In this document: positions 23,690-34,868 of the stretch, piece after piece
How positions within the stretch are numbered: position 1 is the first letter of the stretch
Layout of the letters: each line of letters begins with the position of its first letter
Source: Mytilinidion resinicola
Taxonomy: Eukaryota; Ascomycota; Dothideomycetes; Mytilinidiales; Mytilinidiaceae
Assembly (NCBI RefSeq): GCF_010093595.1
Contig: NW_022985458.1
Location: 391,379-455,378, forward strand
Direction: 5' to 3'
DNA: 64,000 bases
Translations under genes and position numbers: made by a program
Notes under the pieces: model-generated
What the model saw: the letters and a program-made list of their open reading frames with translations, nothing else
Told to the model about the DNA's origin: nothing
Database searches by the model: none

Positions 23690-24520
23690 TTAGCATCGTG
23701 CGCTTAAGCGGTGGGCAGTTTACTTAAATGCATCCGCCGAGAAGCAAGAACTTTTGATATCTAAAGCGGGAACAAGCGCTGCCCTTACCGCCACGAAAGA
23801 CCACGTCCAATATCGCTGCTTATTAAGCCTCCAACTATAGATTCTCACAGGATTAATTACCACCAAGCAGTCTGTACTGTATAGTATTGCCACTAGCATC
23901 CTGGGGGCAGCCTTATCCGCAGTCGCATCTTAGCTTCGCAGACTCTATATATCAGAGCAAGAAGAGACCGACCCCAATACTACTCCGACGATTCTAACTC
24001 TAATAAGTCCGAGGGTAGCTTTATATCTGCTCCCGAAGCGACAGAGCCGGTTAGAGACAATACTAAGTCTTACGTGGACTTAACTTCACTATATTCCTGC
24101 AAGAGTGACGAGTCTGGAGGAAATTTCTCGGTGACGCAATACTAGAAGCTGCTTAAGAAGCTGCGAGAGCGTTATCGAAAGCTTGAGGAGAAGAGAGCCA
24201 AGGCCTAAGAGCGCAGTCCTAATGGCAAAAAGGACCAAAACGACAACGCCGTAGCAAAGCTCCGGGATAAGCATAACAAGGAGATTGCCAGACAAGAGGA
24301 AAACTATAAGAGGGAGCTTAAGAAGCTTAAGGAGAAGCGGCTTAAGGACGAGAAGAAGGCAGAGGACAGGCGGAAAAGGAGCAAGAAAAGGAAGCAAAGA
24401 ACAACCTAATAATGGAATTGGAAAGGACAAGGATCGAGAGGGAAATAGTACTAAAACAGATTGATATACTAAGGAAGCAGGTTGGCGATTTACAGGCGCA
24501 AAACACCTTGCTCGTCTGAT
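23690..24520 (+). pseudogene. Unidentified coiled-coil protein, RIP plus frameshift
   Basis: A plus-strand frame reads through a few stops from about 23690. It includes LNASAEKQELLISKAGTSAA, a Ser/Asp-rich linker (DDSNSNKSEGSFISAPEATE), then a long charged helix: LLKKLRERYRKLEEKR, AKLRDKHNKEIARQEEN, LKKLKEKRLKDEKKAEDRR. One frame slip near 24375 restores the helix in another frame (KEQEKEAKNN, MELERTRIERE) up to a stop at about 24519 after QAQNTLLV. Heptad-like spacing indicates a C-terminal coiled coil of roughly 120 residues. Domain upstream not recognised. Confidence 0.55.
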
Positions 24521-25399
24521 TACGGAGCACACGATTAATCCATGTCTGGTTCGCGAATGGCTTAAAACGTGCAAGGAGAACCACGGTTTGTCGTGCAGCA
24601 GCTGCCGGTTAACGGTAATGTTGAGAGCCACTATCAAATCACGGCCTTAGGCTACGCATTTAACAATGTTAACCAATATTATAGATTAATTATGGCCTAT
24701 AAGCATCGAGACCAATCTGGTAGGGTAGCTACCTAGGTATTAAAGTTTTAAAAGAATGTACCAGAACTGAATTAAAACCCATGCTTGAGTCTGATAAGAT
24801 CTATCGAGTCAACTCTTGAAATTATTATATTTTGCGCACGAAGTTACCCGGGCTGATTGTCTGGTCGGTATGGAAATGCATAAGTCCTCGAAAGTCGATT
24901 TGCAGGAGAGTAGGCAGTGAACTCTTTACACGAATCTTGGGCTATTAATACCGGAATGCGTACTGCAAGCCATCGTTCACCATATTTCCCCGGCTCTTGG
25001 TGCTGCCCGAGCTGCGTTAAAACCCAGGAGCTGTAGCATTAGCAGTGTGGTCTTGGATTAAGTAAGTATTAAGTTGTTTTGTTACAGTAGCCATATTGTC
25101 CTAATAAGTGGTGTATGGCATAACCGGTATCTTATAAGGGCCGGTGGGTCTCTGTAATCTAGCAGTGGGTTCGATCTTGGCCGGCGGGATGGGATTAAGC
25201 CTTGTCGCTGAGGCTTAGGCTATCGCTGAAGTGGCTTATAGAGTCGACATCGTAAAGCAGGTCGAATTCATCGTCTGAGTGGATGTAAAATATGCAGTGG
25301 TCTTGTTGGGTCGTGACAGGGTGTATAGCGCAAAGTCATGCAAAGCCAAACGTTTTATCACGACTTTGATTTAGCTAAATACTTGGAATCACGGATGTA
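24521..25399. other. No gene recognised; 3' flank of the P450
   Basis: Moderately RIP-mutated until about 25200, cleaner after that. Nothing recognisable on either strand. Confidence 0.35.
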
Positions 25400-26838
25400 T
25401 CACCACTCTATGTCGATGTGGTGACCCTTGATATCACTATTAAACCACTGAATAACCTCTATCCGTTCTTCACTCGTCCGAGCTCCCTCCAACACTTTAC
25501 TATCGACGACCGCTGCCACTGTCTCCAACAGCTGTTGCATGGCCAGGTTCTTGCCCAGACAAGCACGCAGACCCGCCCCGAAAGCAATCAAGCTTCTTTC
25601 CATGTGCGGACGGTACAGATCGCAGTTCATTTCGTCGTCGATCCACCGCTCCGGCCGGAAGACAAAAGGGTCGGGGAAGATGGCAGGGTCGTGGTGGAGA
25701 TGCCGTCGATGGTCAGGTTTTTGCCAGGCGGCACAACTCGCGTTAGTCTTGTAGGATTCGCCATTCCCAGGCGCAGCCCTTCCTTGACGCACGCGCGCAG
25801 AAAGGGGATGTCGGGCTTTCTGTTGTCGTCTGCTGTGGGCGGTGCGGCGCGGATGTCGTGCAGGAGACGGGCGCGGGCCTCTTTGTTCTGAGTCAGGTGG
25901 AAGAGAATCGTGGCCAGCATGACGGCGGTGGAATCGCCGCCGGCAAACAGGATGGCTTCGCTTTGCATTGTGGTCTCTGAGAAAGATATGCCTGCTGCGA
26001 GGAGACGATCCTGGTAGGACTTAGTTGTCTTGCCTCCCTTCGTGTGCTTTATAACTTGGCCTATGAACTCCTGGATCCTCCCAAATAACTTGTCCACTTT
26101 GTCACTGTAGCTAATCTTCTGGGAGACAAAGTAGAGGAGTTTGAAAAGAGGGTTGGGGAGTAACGAGAAGCGAGAAAATCCCACGATGGCGTGTATAAAC
26201 CCGTTGGCGCTGAGTTTTGCATCTGAAGTTTGGCGTTCAGCTAGGCCCAGATATGCGTGCTCAGTCAATCCACCAAATTGTTGACCTAGCACGTAGTCCG
26301 ACACTACATCGATAGAGAGCTTTGCACAGAGATCCAAAATATCGGTCTTAATCTTCGCTTGCCGAAATGCGCAGAGCTGGCTCAAAAAGTCCGCTACGTG
26401 TCGTCCAATAGAGCCTTGGGCGCTGCTTTCTTCTCGCAGCCGTGCAGGCGAGAATAGCGGCGCAACTGCCTTCGCTCTCATATCGCGGTAGGCTGTGTCG
26501 ATGGAGGAGAACATTGACACCACCGGCCCGAGGTTGAAGTTCTTATACCGGGCATCCTTAAGGAATCCACCGCCAGCCACGTAGATATCCCGAACGGCAT
26601 TGCTGTCGGCCACTGAAATGGCATTGGGGCCTATACGAATGACCTTGGTCTTGTACTTCTCATGATATCCGCGTATCACGCTGCCCTTGATGCCAAGATA
26701 GCATATAGCATAAAGAAAGAGGGACGAAATAGCAGCAAGTAGCGGCCCCGGCACATAAGCAAAGGGGTGGAAGCGTAGTCGGTAGTATATTGGCAGAGCC
26801 ACCGCCAGAAAAAAGAGGACGAATACTGACTTAAACAT
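25400..26838 (-). pseudogene. Cytochrome P450 monooxygenase with one frame lesion
   Basis: ATG at 26838 (minus) opens 403 codons. There is an N-terminal membrane anchor (FVLFFLAVALPIYY, residues 6-19), a proline-rich hinge (YVPGP), I-helix AGGDST (299-304) and ExxR as EGLR (353-356). The frame is lost near 25697, residue ~381. The remainder continues in another minus frame to TGA at 25400, with FPDPFVFRPERW and the haem-binding FGAGLRACLG; the Cys is at 25559-25561. At the junction DGIS is followed almost at once by LHHDPAIFPDP. The dozen or so residues usually found there are missing, so a small out-of-frame deletion is more likely than a single-base indel. No RIP is evident and no introns are needed. 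It was probably an ER-bound oxidase of secondary metabolism; CYP family not assigned. A very unusual splice or an assembly error are alternatives. Confidence 0.8.
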
Positions 26839-27488
26839 ATTGGAAGACAGAACAAAGGTGCTTAATTAACTTAATTCCTATTTGGCGAGACTTTAACTTA
26901 AGCAAGTCACGTCAGCCCTATCCCTAGGTTGAGATGGAAGTCGACATCGTGGTTAGGATGTCGAGCTTCCCAAGTGCATTCAATGACCAATAAGACTTTA
27001 ATCGCCAGGAGCTACGTATCACCTAGGCACGACAACAATTTTATAAAGTCGATATATAAGGGCAAATAAGTTCAAGTATACTTGGTGTCGGATAAAGCTT
27101 ACTCAGTGGCCTATGCAACAGGGGTTGTCAGAATTCTAAGCGATTATGTCAGCACCCCTACGAATCACACCTAAATATATATAATTTCAGTTATATAATT
27201 ATGTAATAAAACAATAACCGTCTAAAGAAATCCCTTAAAATAGATTATCTAAGATTATAATATTAATTAAATCAGAATATATTCACTAGAATTTTTAATT
27301 ATAATTAATTATAATCTCGCGAAGATATTACTTAGAATTTATTAGAGAAATAAGAACCTTATATTAACTTTTTAATTAAATAACTGTCATAACTAGAAGA
27401 TCTAAAGGGCAAAAGCTCCTAATAGGGAAGTTCTATTCGACGATTCTAAACTAAGGAGCCGAAAGGAAGGATTCCAAAGGAAGCTCCA
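26839..27488. other. 5' flank of P450, then AT-rich RIP tract
   Basis: No gene. The first ~300 bp keep normal dinucleotides and would hold the P450 promoter. From about 27170 the sequence becomes AT-rich. Confidence 0.4.
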
Positions 27489-27719
27489 TGTCACGGTATT
27501 AACCGCGACACACCGCTATGCTGCGAGCACAGCTGCCTGCCAAGCACACTAGCAAACTTTGCGTGCGCCACATCCTGTATATAGATCTGCCTCTATCCTG
27601 CCTGCCTCCGACTCTTTGCCAATTCTCTTGAGCTATTATGACAGCTATACGTAGCTATCTAGATCGTTCCTGATGCCTGCTTATCTAGTGCTCGTGTGCG
27701 ATACATCGTCGTCGTGATA
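27489..27719. mobile_element. Solo LTR
   Basis: 231 bp starting TGTCACGGTATTAACC and ending CGTCGTCGTGATA (originally GTGACA by C-to-T), with inverted termini TGTCAC/GTGA(C)A. It is flanked by CTCCA and CTCTA, a 5-bp duplication with one C-to-T. No internal region or partner LTR is seen nearby, so it looks like the product of LTR-LTR recombination. Length and termini fit a Gypsy-type element. Confidence 0.6.
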
Positions 27720-27993
27720 CTCTAGGAGTAAATCCAGAGCGGCTCGCTAAGCGAGGTCGAGCACATGACTCACTAAGGTCACGTGACTCGAACTTCGACA
27801 TCGATATAACCTATTATAAAACATTTATATTATAATATATAAGGCACTAATAATTATCCCCTTAACTGCTATAAAGACTATATAAAACCTTAAAACAAAT
27901 CTATAGGCGCAAAGTATAAAGGACTAGCCCCTATTAAATTAAGTAGAGCTAAATTAAGTATAGAAGATTGTTTATTCTTTTCTAAAGTATATA
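27720..27993. other. Short spacer, no gene
   Basis: GC-normal for ~90 bp, then AT-rich RIP sequence up to the TA target of Fot1-like element A. Confidence 0.4.
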
Positions 27994-29833
27994 ATATATT
28001 CTATAAGCAAGCCGTCCACCTAAGCGAGCCGTCTACTTTATTATAAAAACGCGACGCGTTAACTTTTAACTACTATGCGTTAACAATATAATATATAATT
28101 AATATAAAATAAAGATTAAATATATATAGCTATTACAGCAATTAATTAGCAGCAATTTAAAAGCGAACGGCGCGCTATTATAATATATAACGTACCCAGA
28201 AGCATACTTTAAAATTAACGCGCTGGAACAACCCTATAACGCGATTCTAAGCCTAATTTAAAGAAGCTTTCTAAGCTAAAGGAATTAGTTATTGTTTAAT
28301 ATATACTTAACCTAGATTTGCAAGAATTTCCGCCTAACCTATATACTATATAAGAGATGGCCAATAAATTGCTCGCTAAGCGCGCTGCCAGCTATATTAG
28401 CAAGAACTAGCTAAAGAACTTTATTAAGTAAACACCTAAGCTTAAAATATAATTTAATTAAAAGTATAATTGTTAGAGAGCTTTATATAAGAATCTAAAG
28501 GCAATTAGTAATTAGTTTAAGCTTATACGCAATATAAAAGCAAAGTATAGCATTCTAAATAAAAATATATATAACTTTAATAAAGCTAGCTTTTAAATAG
28601 ACGTTATCTTAACTAGTATAGTTATAATAGGCTCTAAGCGGCGCAATTATCTAAAATTAATATAGCCAGGCAATTACAAATAGATAATAATAATCTAAGG
28701 AGTTAATGCCTGTAGATAGGCTATCCCGCTATTTATTATCTTTTTAGGTAAGTACTACCTCTCTATATAGTATAAGGGCAATAATATACTACTAGACTAG
28801 GTTATAGCAATAAGCAATAATAGCTAGATAATAAATAAGCTTAGTATTACCTAGCTATAGTATTTTAATAAGTATATAAAGGATTACACTATAGATATAT
28901 ATTAGCTGCTAATTATTAATAGCTATAAGAGCCACCGCTTACTTAAATTTAAAGAGATTTATAAGAAGAATAATATTATTACTCTCTATATACTAGTATA
29001 TTTATTACACCTACTATAGCTACTTAATATTAGCTGCTTTACGCTATTAAAAAAGGTATACAAGCGCTAAATTAAGGACTTAATACGCCACTATATTAAC
29101 TATATTATAAAGCTAGAGTTCTTGCCAGTATTTAAAGCAGCCTTCTATAACTTAATTATAAAGAGCAATATTTGCGCAGGCTTTTAAGGCGCAGGCCTTA
29201 TACCGCTTAATCTAGAGGCAGTATTCTTAAAGCTTAATATTTAGCTTTATACGCTATTGCCTCCTGCTATAGTAGAGGCTTAATAGGAATTAAAAATACT
29301 AAGCAACGCTCTTAAGCTAGGCTCTTAATTAGCTTTAATTTATAATTATATTTAAAGGCATTAAAATAGCTTACCTATAGCAATTCTTAATATACTTAGC
29401 AGCCTTTTTAAAGGTGCTATAATAATAATATATTAAGCTATACTACTATATAATATAGTTGCCAGCCTTTAAAAGGTAAATAAAGCCGTTATAAAGTATA
29501 AGGCGCGCAAAAAGAAGTAGATTTAGAGAGAAGGAACTTTAATAATAGAAGTAGGCTTTTAAATAGCTGCTTAAAGGCTTAATAAGGACGCCTAAAGTAA
29601 AAGGCAGTAAGGCGGGGCAGATTCTAGCGGGAGCGCGCGGCGCTATAGATACTGCGGCAAGCTAGAGTATAATATTTATACGTGTAAAAATAATATAGAG
29701 GTTGCTATAGATTAGGCTATAAGTTGTATATAGTTAATATCTATTAGCGTTATAGAGTAATTAATATTTAAGACTAGTTTTTATAATAAAGTAGACGGCT
29801 TGCTTAGGTAAACAGCTTACTTATAGAATATAT
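27994..29833 (+). mobile_element. Fot1/pogo-like DNA transposon A (fully RIP-mutated)
   Basis: 1,840 bp between TA dinucleotides. The ~55-bp terminal inverted repeats start ATATATTCTATAAGC (ACGTATTCC in the clean copies) and hold two copies of an AAGCGAGCCGTCCACC-like motif. The interior is collinear with copy C and encodes a plus-strand transposase wreck: HTH/CENPB-type DNA-binding half at about 28120-28440, DDE half after that. CpA is nearly absent and stops abound. Confidence 0.88.
28110..29700 (+). pseudogene. Fot1/pogo-type transposase remnant (element A)
   Basis: The frame follows that of copy C at 62922 and continues to about 29700, where CxxC-like residues appear (RYRYCGKLEYN). The second catalytic region, normally IIDGHxSH, reads IINSYKSH at about 28912-28935, and the third acidic position in LLQPLDIG also reads as Asn-type. 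All are consistent with G-to-A on this strand. Confidence 0.7.
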
Positions 29834-29927
29834 TAGAGGTAAGGTTTTTATACTTATCTAAAGGTAAGTATAGCCTACTTTAGTGCCTATTACTTTATAA
29901 GCTTAATTCTACTCTATAGAACACTTA
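29834..29927. other. 94-bp spacer between two opposed Fot1-like elements
   Basis: Short AT-rich sequence, including the TA target copies of both elements. No gene. Confidence 0.7.
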
Positions 29928-31767
29928 ATATATTCTATAAATAAGCTATCTACCTAAGTAAGCTATCTACTTTATTATAAAAACCGGCCTTAAATATTAA
30001 TTGCTCTATAACGCTAATAAATATTAACTATATATAACTTATAGCCTAATCTACAGCAACCTCTATATTATTTTTACACGTATAAATATTATGCCCTAGC
30101 TTACTGCAGCGTTTATAGCACCACGCGCTCCCGCTAAAATCTGCTCTACCTTACTATCTTTTACTTTAGGCGTCCTTATTAAGCCTTTAAGCAGCTATTT
30201 AAAAGCCTGCTTCTATTATTAGAGTTCCTTTTTTCTAAATCTACTTCTTTTTGCGCGCTTTATACTTTATAGCAGCTTTATTTGCCTTTTAAAGGCTGGC
30301 AACTATATTACGCAGTAGCGTAGCTTAATATATTATTATTGCAGCACCTTTAGAAAGGCTGCTAAGCGCATTAAGAATTGCTATAGGTAAGCTATTTTAA
30401 TACCTTTAAATATAATTATAAATTAAAGCTAATTAAGAGCCTAGCTTAAGAGCGTTGCTTAGTGTTTTTAATTCCTATTAAGCCTTTACTATAGCAGAAG
30501 GCAATAGTATATAAAGCCGAATATTAAGCTTTAAAAGTACTGCCTCTAGATTAAGTAGTATAAGGCCTGCGCCTTAAAAATCTGCGCAAATATTACTTTT
30601 TATAATTAAGTTATAGAAGGCTGCTTTAAATACTAGTAAGAACTTTAGCTTTATAATATAGTTAATATAGTAGTATATTAAGTCCTTAATTTAGCGCCTA
30701 TATACCTTTTTTAATAGTATAAAGCAGCTAATATTAAGCGGCTGTAGTAGGTGTAATAAATGCGCTAGTATATAGAAAGTAATAATATTATTCTCCTTAT
30801 AAATCTCTTTAAATTTAAGTAAGCGGTGGCTTTTATAGCTATTAATAATTAGCAGCTAATATATACCTATAGTGCGATTCTTTATATACTTATTAAAATA
30901 CTATAGCTAGGTAATACTAAACTTATTTATTGTCTAGCTATTATTACTTACTGCTATAACCTAGTCTAGTAGTATATTATTACCCTTATACTATATAGAG
31001 AGGTAGTACTTACCTAAAAAGATAATAAATAGCGGGATAGCCTGTCTACAGGTATTAACTCCTTAGATTATTATTATCTATTTATAATCGCCTGGCTATA
31101 TTAATTTTAGATAATTGCGCCGCTTAGAGCCTATTATAACTACGCTAGTTAAGATAACGCCTATTTAGAAGCCAGCTTTATTAAAGTTATATATATTTTT
31201 ATCTAGAATACTATACTTTGCTTTTATATTGCGTATAAGCTTAAACTAATTACTAATTGCCTTTAGATCCTTGTATAAAGCTCTCTAACAATTATACTTT
31301 TAATTAAATTGTGTTTTAAGCTTAGGTGTTTGCTTAACAAAGTTCTCTGGCCAGTTCTTGCCAACGTGGCCAGCGGCGCGCTTGGCGAGCAATTTGTTGG
31401 CCATTTCTTGTACAGCATGCAGGTTGGGCGGAAATCCTCGCGAATCTAGGTTGAGTATATGTTGAACAACAACTAATTCCTCTAGCTTGGAAAGCTTCTT
31501 TGAATTAGGCTCAGAATCGCGTTGTGGGGTCGTTCCAGCGCGTCGATCTTGAAGTGTGCTTCTGGGTACGTTATATATCGTAATAGCGCGCCATTCGCTT
31601 TTAAATTGCTGCTAATTGATTGCTGCGATAGCTATGCATATTCGACCTTCATTTTGTATTAATTGCACGTTGTGTTGTCAACGCATAGTGGTTGGAAGTT
31701 GACGCGTCGCGTTTTTGTGATGAAGTAGACGGCTCGCTTGGGTGGACGGCTCGCTTATGGAATACGT
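29928..31767 (-). mobile_element. Fot1/pogo-like DNA transposon B (mosaic RIP)
   Basis: 1,840 bp, same length as A but inverted, with TA at 29926-29927 and 31768-31769. The end at 29928 is RIP-mutated. The 5' end (about 31345-31767) is clean, reading GGAATACGT at the terminus with both AAGCGAGCCGTC motifs and an intact start of the DNA-binding frame. A and B together form a 3.8-kb inverted repeat with a 94-bp loop. Confidence 0.9.
29990..31650 (-). pseudogene. Fot1/pogo-type transposase remnant (element B)
   Basis: The first ~110 codons on the minus strand (from about 31640) are mostly readable, including the CENPB-like segment with VGKNWPENFV, and match copy C. Past about 31345, stops and TpA excess take over and the DDE half is destroyed. 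Confidence 0.7.
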
Positions 31768-32003
31768 TATTAAGTGTGTTATACACTTAGTAACTCTTAC
31801 TAATATAATATTAGTACCTCTAGTCGCTTCCTGGAACCCTGCTAGGACGTGTATACTCTCTATCTTTTACTAGTCTAGAGGGATATCGTTTAATCCGAAA
31901 CCTTTATTTAAGTTCTTAAAATTGATTGCTTATAATATACTTCTTAATTAGTGCTCTCAGCTTTGCATAGGATCCTTCGCCCCCTCCCTTCAAGTCCCCA
32001 GGC
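31768..32003. other. 3' flank of the NmrA-like gene
   Basis: AT-rich and RIP-touched up to about 31950, then clean. No terminator motif identified. Confidence 0.4.
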
Positions 32004-32933
32004 TCACTTGAAGAGCTCCGAGTTTGCCTTAACCCACACCCGCAACCCAGTGGCAGGCTTCCCCGTATACTTCTTCACATTCTCGATGCCCTCCTTGTGA
32101 TTCGCGAGCCACGAACCATCTTCCAACTCCGGGTCTGTGTCGCCCAACGCCCTAATAAGATACTCCGCCATTGGCTTGGGAGCACCCTTAGCAAGGTACT
32201 GCGCCAACGCTTCCTCCGCATCAACGCCCGTAACCTTGATTCCCTTGCCTAGCACCTCGCCAATAATCTCCAGTCCCTGCTTCTGCGACAGAATTTGAGG
32301 GCCATACAAAAAGATCTTGCGCTGCCCATCCCGCGGCGGCCCCTCAGCCAAAATCGTGCCGATCACCCCGCCTATGTCCACGGGCGTGATGCAGTCAATC
32401 TTGAACCCGGGCGCATACATCTTCACCTCACCGGCGCGAATCCCCTCCTTTTGCCGCAACAAATTCGTAGCAAACGCCCCGGGACGCACTGCCACATACC
32501 CATCTGGCCCGTAAACCTCATCCAACGTAACCTCGAGCCGCGCATGCGCGTACGGGATAATCTCGCTCGGCTGCACGTCCGCGTGTGGAGTGTACCCGAT
32601 GGTATAGCTGCTTAACAGCACGACGAATTCAACGCCGGCGGCTTTAAGCGCTTCGGCGGTGCCCTTCATATAGTCTTTCGTGCCCTGGGCGACGTAAATG
32701 AAAGCGCGCGTGGCGCCCGCGGTCTTGACGGCGGCGGCGACGGTGTCGGGCTTGCTCAGGTCGGCCTGGACGCGCGAGTAGTTGCCGGCTTTCTCGGCCT
32801 CGGGGGTCAGGCCTGGGATGGCTTTGGAAGGGTCGCGCATGGCGAGCCAGACTTTGGCGCCATTTTGGTGGGCGGTTTGGGCGGCGACGGAGCCGTTGTT
32901 GCCTGTTGGGCCGAAGACGATCACGGTGGCCAT
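32004..32933 (-). CDS. NmrA-like NAD(P)-binding oxidoreductase/regulator
   Basis: 309 codons from ATG at 32933 to a stop at 32004. A longer frame up to 32960 begins with TTG, so the ATG is preferred; it has A at -3 and G at +4. MATVIVFGPTGNNGSVA carries the N-terminal GxxGxxG Rossmann motif right after beta-1, followed by AMRDPSKA, where NADP(H) binders place a basic residue. Next come VQADLSKPDTV, FIYVAQGT and LLSSYTIGY, then an NmrA-type C-terminal half (VRPGAFATNLL, TPVDIGG). NmrA-like proteins are atypical short-chain dehydrogenases, cytosolic or nuclear, that reduce quinones or sense NADP(H). Substrate unknown. No stops, normal CpA content and family-like length make it the only clearly intact gene here. 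It lies about 5 kb from the broken P450 and next to an acyl-CoA dehydrogenase relic, possibly remnants of one metabolic cluster. Confidence 0.9.
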   Translation of the reverse strand: MATVIVFGPTGNNGSVAAQTAHQNGAKVWLAMRDPSKAIPGLTPEAEKAGNYSRVQADLSKPDTVAAAVKTAGATRAFIYVAQGTKDYMKGTAEALKAAGVEFVVLLSSYTIGYTPHADVQPSEIIPYAHARLEVTLDEVYGPDGYVAVRPGAFATNLLRQKEGIRAGEVKMYAPGFKIDCITPVDIGGVIGTILAEGPPRDGQRKIFLYGPQILSQKQGLEIIGEVLGKGIKVTGVDAEEALAQYLAKGAPKPMAEYLIRALGDTDPELEDGSWLANHKEGIENVKKYTGKPATGLRVWVKANSELFK

Positions 32934-33390
32934 TATGGGGGCAGGCGTTGACGGGAGCAAAGAAGATGGATTCGTTTGTATTGAACTAAGAAAGGTTGTT
33001 GTTGTATTGTCTAGGTAGGAATAAAGGTGGCACTGAGGCTAAACGCAACCAACGCCGAACATCCGCGGGCCGCAAGCCTCCACCTCGGCAACGACGGCCG
33101 ATGTTCCCAAAACATCAAACTTATTATTCCCACCTTGTCTCTCAATTATAACATACTTATCTGAATTTTATTAAGTTTCCACTGTTAAGTTTCATCTTTT
33201 TAATATATTGTTAAAGCAGTTTAGAAGCACAAGTCCTTAGGCAGAACCGGCATAGTAGATTTACCCCTACCTCTTATATCGGCCCTAAGTTTTTACCTTT
33301 AAGAATTCTCTACACCAACATCTCTTTATAACTTGTTATATACTGGGGACTTCAGCACCTAATATTTACAGGTACTCTGGACGTCCCTTA
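32934..33390. other. Promoter-side flank of NmrA-like gene
   Basis: The first ~180 bp are GC-normal and would hold the NmrA-like promoter. After about 33120 RIP-type AT richness begins. No gene recognised. Confidence 0.45.
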
Positions 33391-34868
33391 CCATATTACA
33401 CAGAGTCCTACTTTAAACTCCACGACTGGGTTTATAAATAGGTATTAGAAGTAGTTCCTCTACTCGTCTTCTTATCTACCCCACACTAAAACTATATTTA
33501 GAACATAACCGACTATATAGAGGAGTAGGAGCAGAAAAGCAATATTCTATCTAACACCTACGAGAAATTCGCCCGCGATAGGCTTGTTCTCCCTATCGCA
33601 TTCGGCAACCGCATCCCAAAAGAATGGTCGCATTTCCCAGTCGCCGCAGGTATTAAGCCGGAGGAATAGGATGGCTTTTATAACTTTATCTTATGGGACG
33701 AACTGTATGCAGGAGCGCCGAGTATTGTAAGCATCTTTATTAGACTAGTATAACTCTCAACTTAAGTACTGCACAAGATCTGATCGCTTACGAATTTGGA
33801 GAACGAGAGCATAGGGGCTCGAGGCTGACAAGATGTAGACTGTTGGAGCACCGCTACTAAAGCAATACGCATCTCCCTTATTACAAGCCGAAGTACTCCC
33901 TTAAATCTTAAGTGGTAAGAAGAGGATTTGTCTAGCTATTACGGAGCCCTCTGCTGGATCAGATGTTAAGAACATTACAACAACGGCAGAGAAAACGAAA
34001 GACGGGAAGCATTATCTTGTTAACGGAGAGAAGAAGATATGTTACCAAGCCTATTACTAAAAGAACCGCTAGCTGACATCTTATACTAGATTACAAATAG
34101 CATATTCGCCGACTACTTTATAACTCTAGTCCGAACCGGCGGTCCAGGTCCAGCCGGTTTATCCATGCTCCTAATCCCTCGTCTACCAGGAATTAAGACC
34201 CGAAAAATTGAGATCGGCGCTGGCGGCATGACAGCCACAACCTACATCACATTTGAAGACGTGCTCGTGCCCGTATCTTTCCTTATCGGTAAAGAAGGCC
34301 AAGGCTTCAAGCAAATAATATTAAACTTTAACCACAAGCGTCTCTGGATCGCCTTCCAAGCCCTCTGCAGCTCGCGCATTTGTCTCCACAACGCGATAAA
34401 CTAGTGCAGGAAGCGAGAAGCGTTCGGGAAGACGCTAATTGAACAGCCAGTTGTAAGGCATAAGTTTGCATATATAGCGAGGCAAGTAGAGGGGCTATAG
34501 GCATAGATTAAGGAATTAATTTATAAGATTAAGTATTTAAGCTATACTAAAGCGAGCGTAAGACTAGGCGGCGTAACCGGGCTGTTAAAGGTGCAGGGTG
34601 GGATTGTGAGTAAGTATGTGGCGGATAAGTGTTAGAAGTTAATGGGCGGGCTGGGATTAACGAAAACGGGGCAGGGGGCGAGGATTAAGCAGATTACGAG
34701 GCTGGTGCCGACGCTAATTATTCCGGTCAGTTATTTATCTATCTAAACCTCTATCTTTTAAAAAGGGAGTACTAACTAAAGTAAGGTGGCTCTAAGGACG
34801 TGCTGCTGGATCTAGGCACAAGAGAAGCTGTAAAGTTGGCCGAGCTCGCTAAAAAAGCGAAGTTGTAA
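33391..34868 (+). pseudogene. Acyl-CoA dehydrogenase, RIP-disabled
   Basis: The plus strand reads PYYTESYFKLHDW near 33391, then the flavin/substrate segment CLAITEPSAGSDVKN (33923-33970) and KDGKHYLVNGEKK. A clean block at 34165-34404 follows, with GMTATTYITFEDVLVP. After it come C-terminal helices with a LMGGLGLTKTGQG-like segment (34640-34680) and a tail LGTREAVKLAELAKKAKL ending TAA near 34868. An intron-like interval (GTCAGT...TACTAAC) spans about 34726-34785, another about 33727-33770. Stops in the rest are RIP-type. The protein would have been a FAD-dependent acyl-CoA oxidising enzyme, mitochondrial or peroxisomal. Family identity is firm from the motifs; substrate is not inferable. 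Confidence 0.8.

Noticed and set aside
24089..24637. 182-codon minus-strand frame rich in Leu
   Set aside because: It is the antisense of the plus-strand coiled-coil pseudogene; Lys/Glu-rich helices read Leu/Phe-rich on the other strand.
32933..32960. Longer NmrA-like start giving 318 residues
   Set aside because: The upstream start would be TTG. The ATG at 32933 has a good context and puts the Rossmann motif at the usual distance from the N-terminus.
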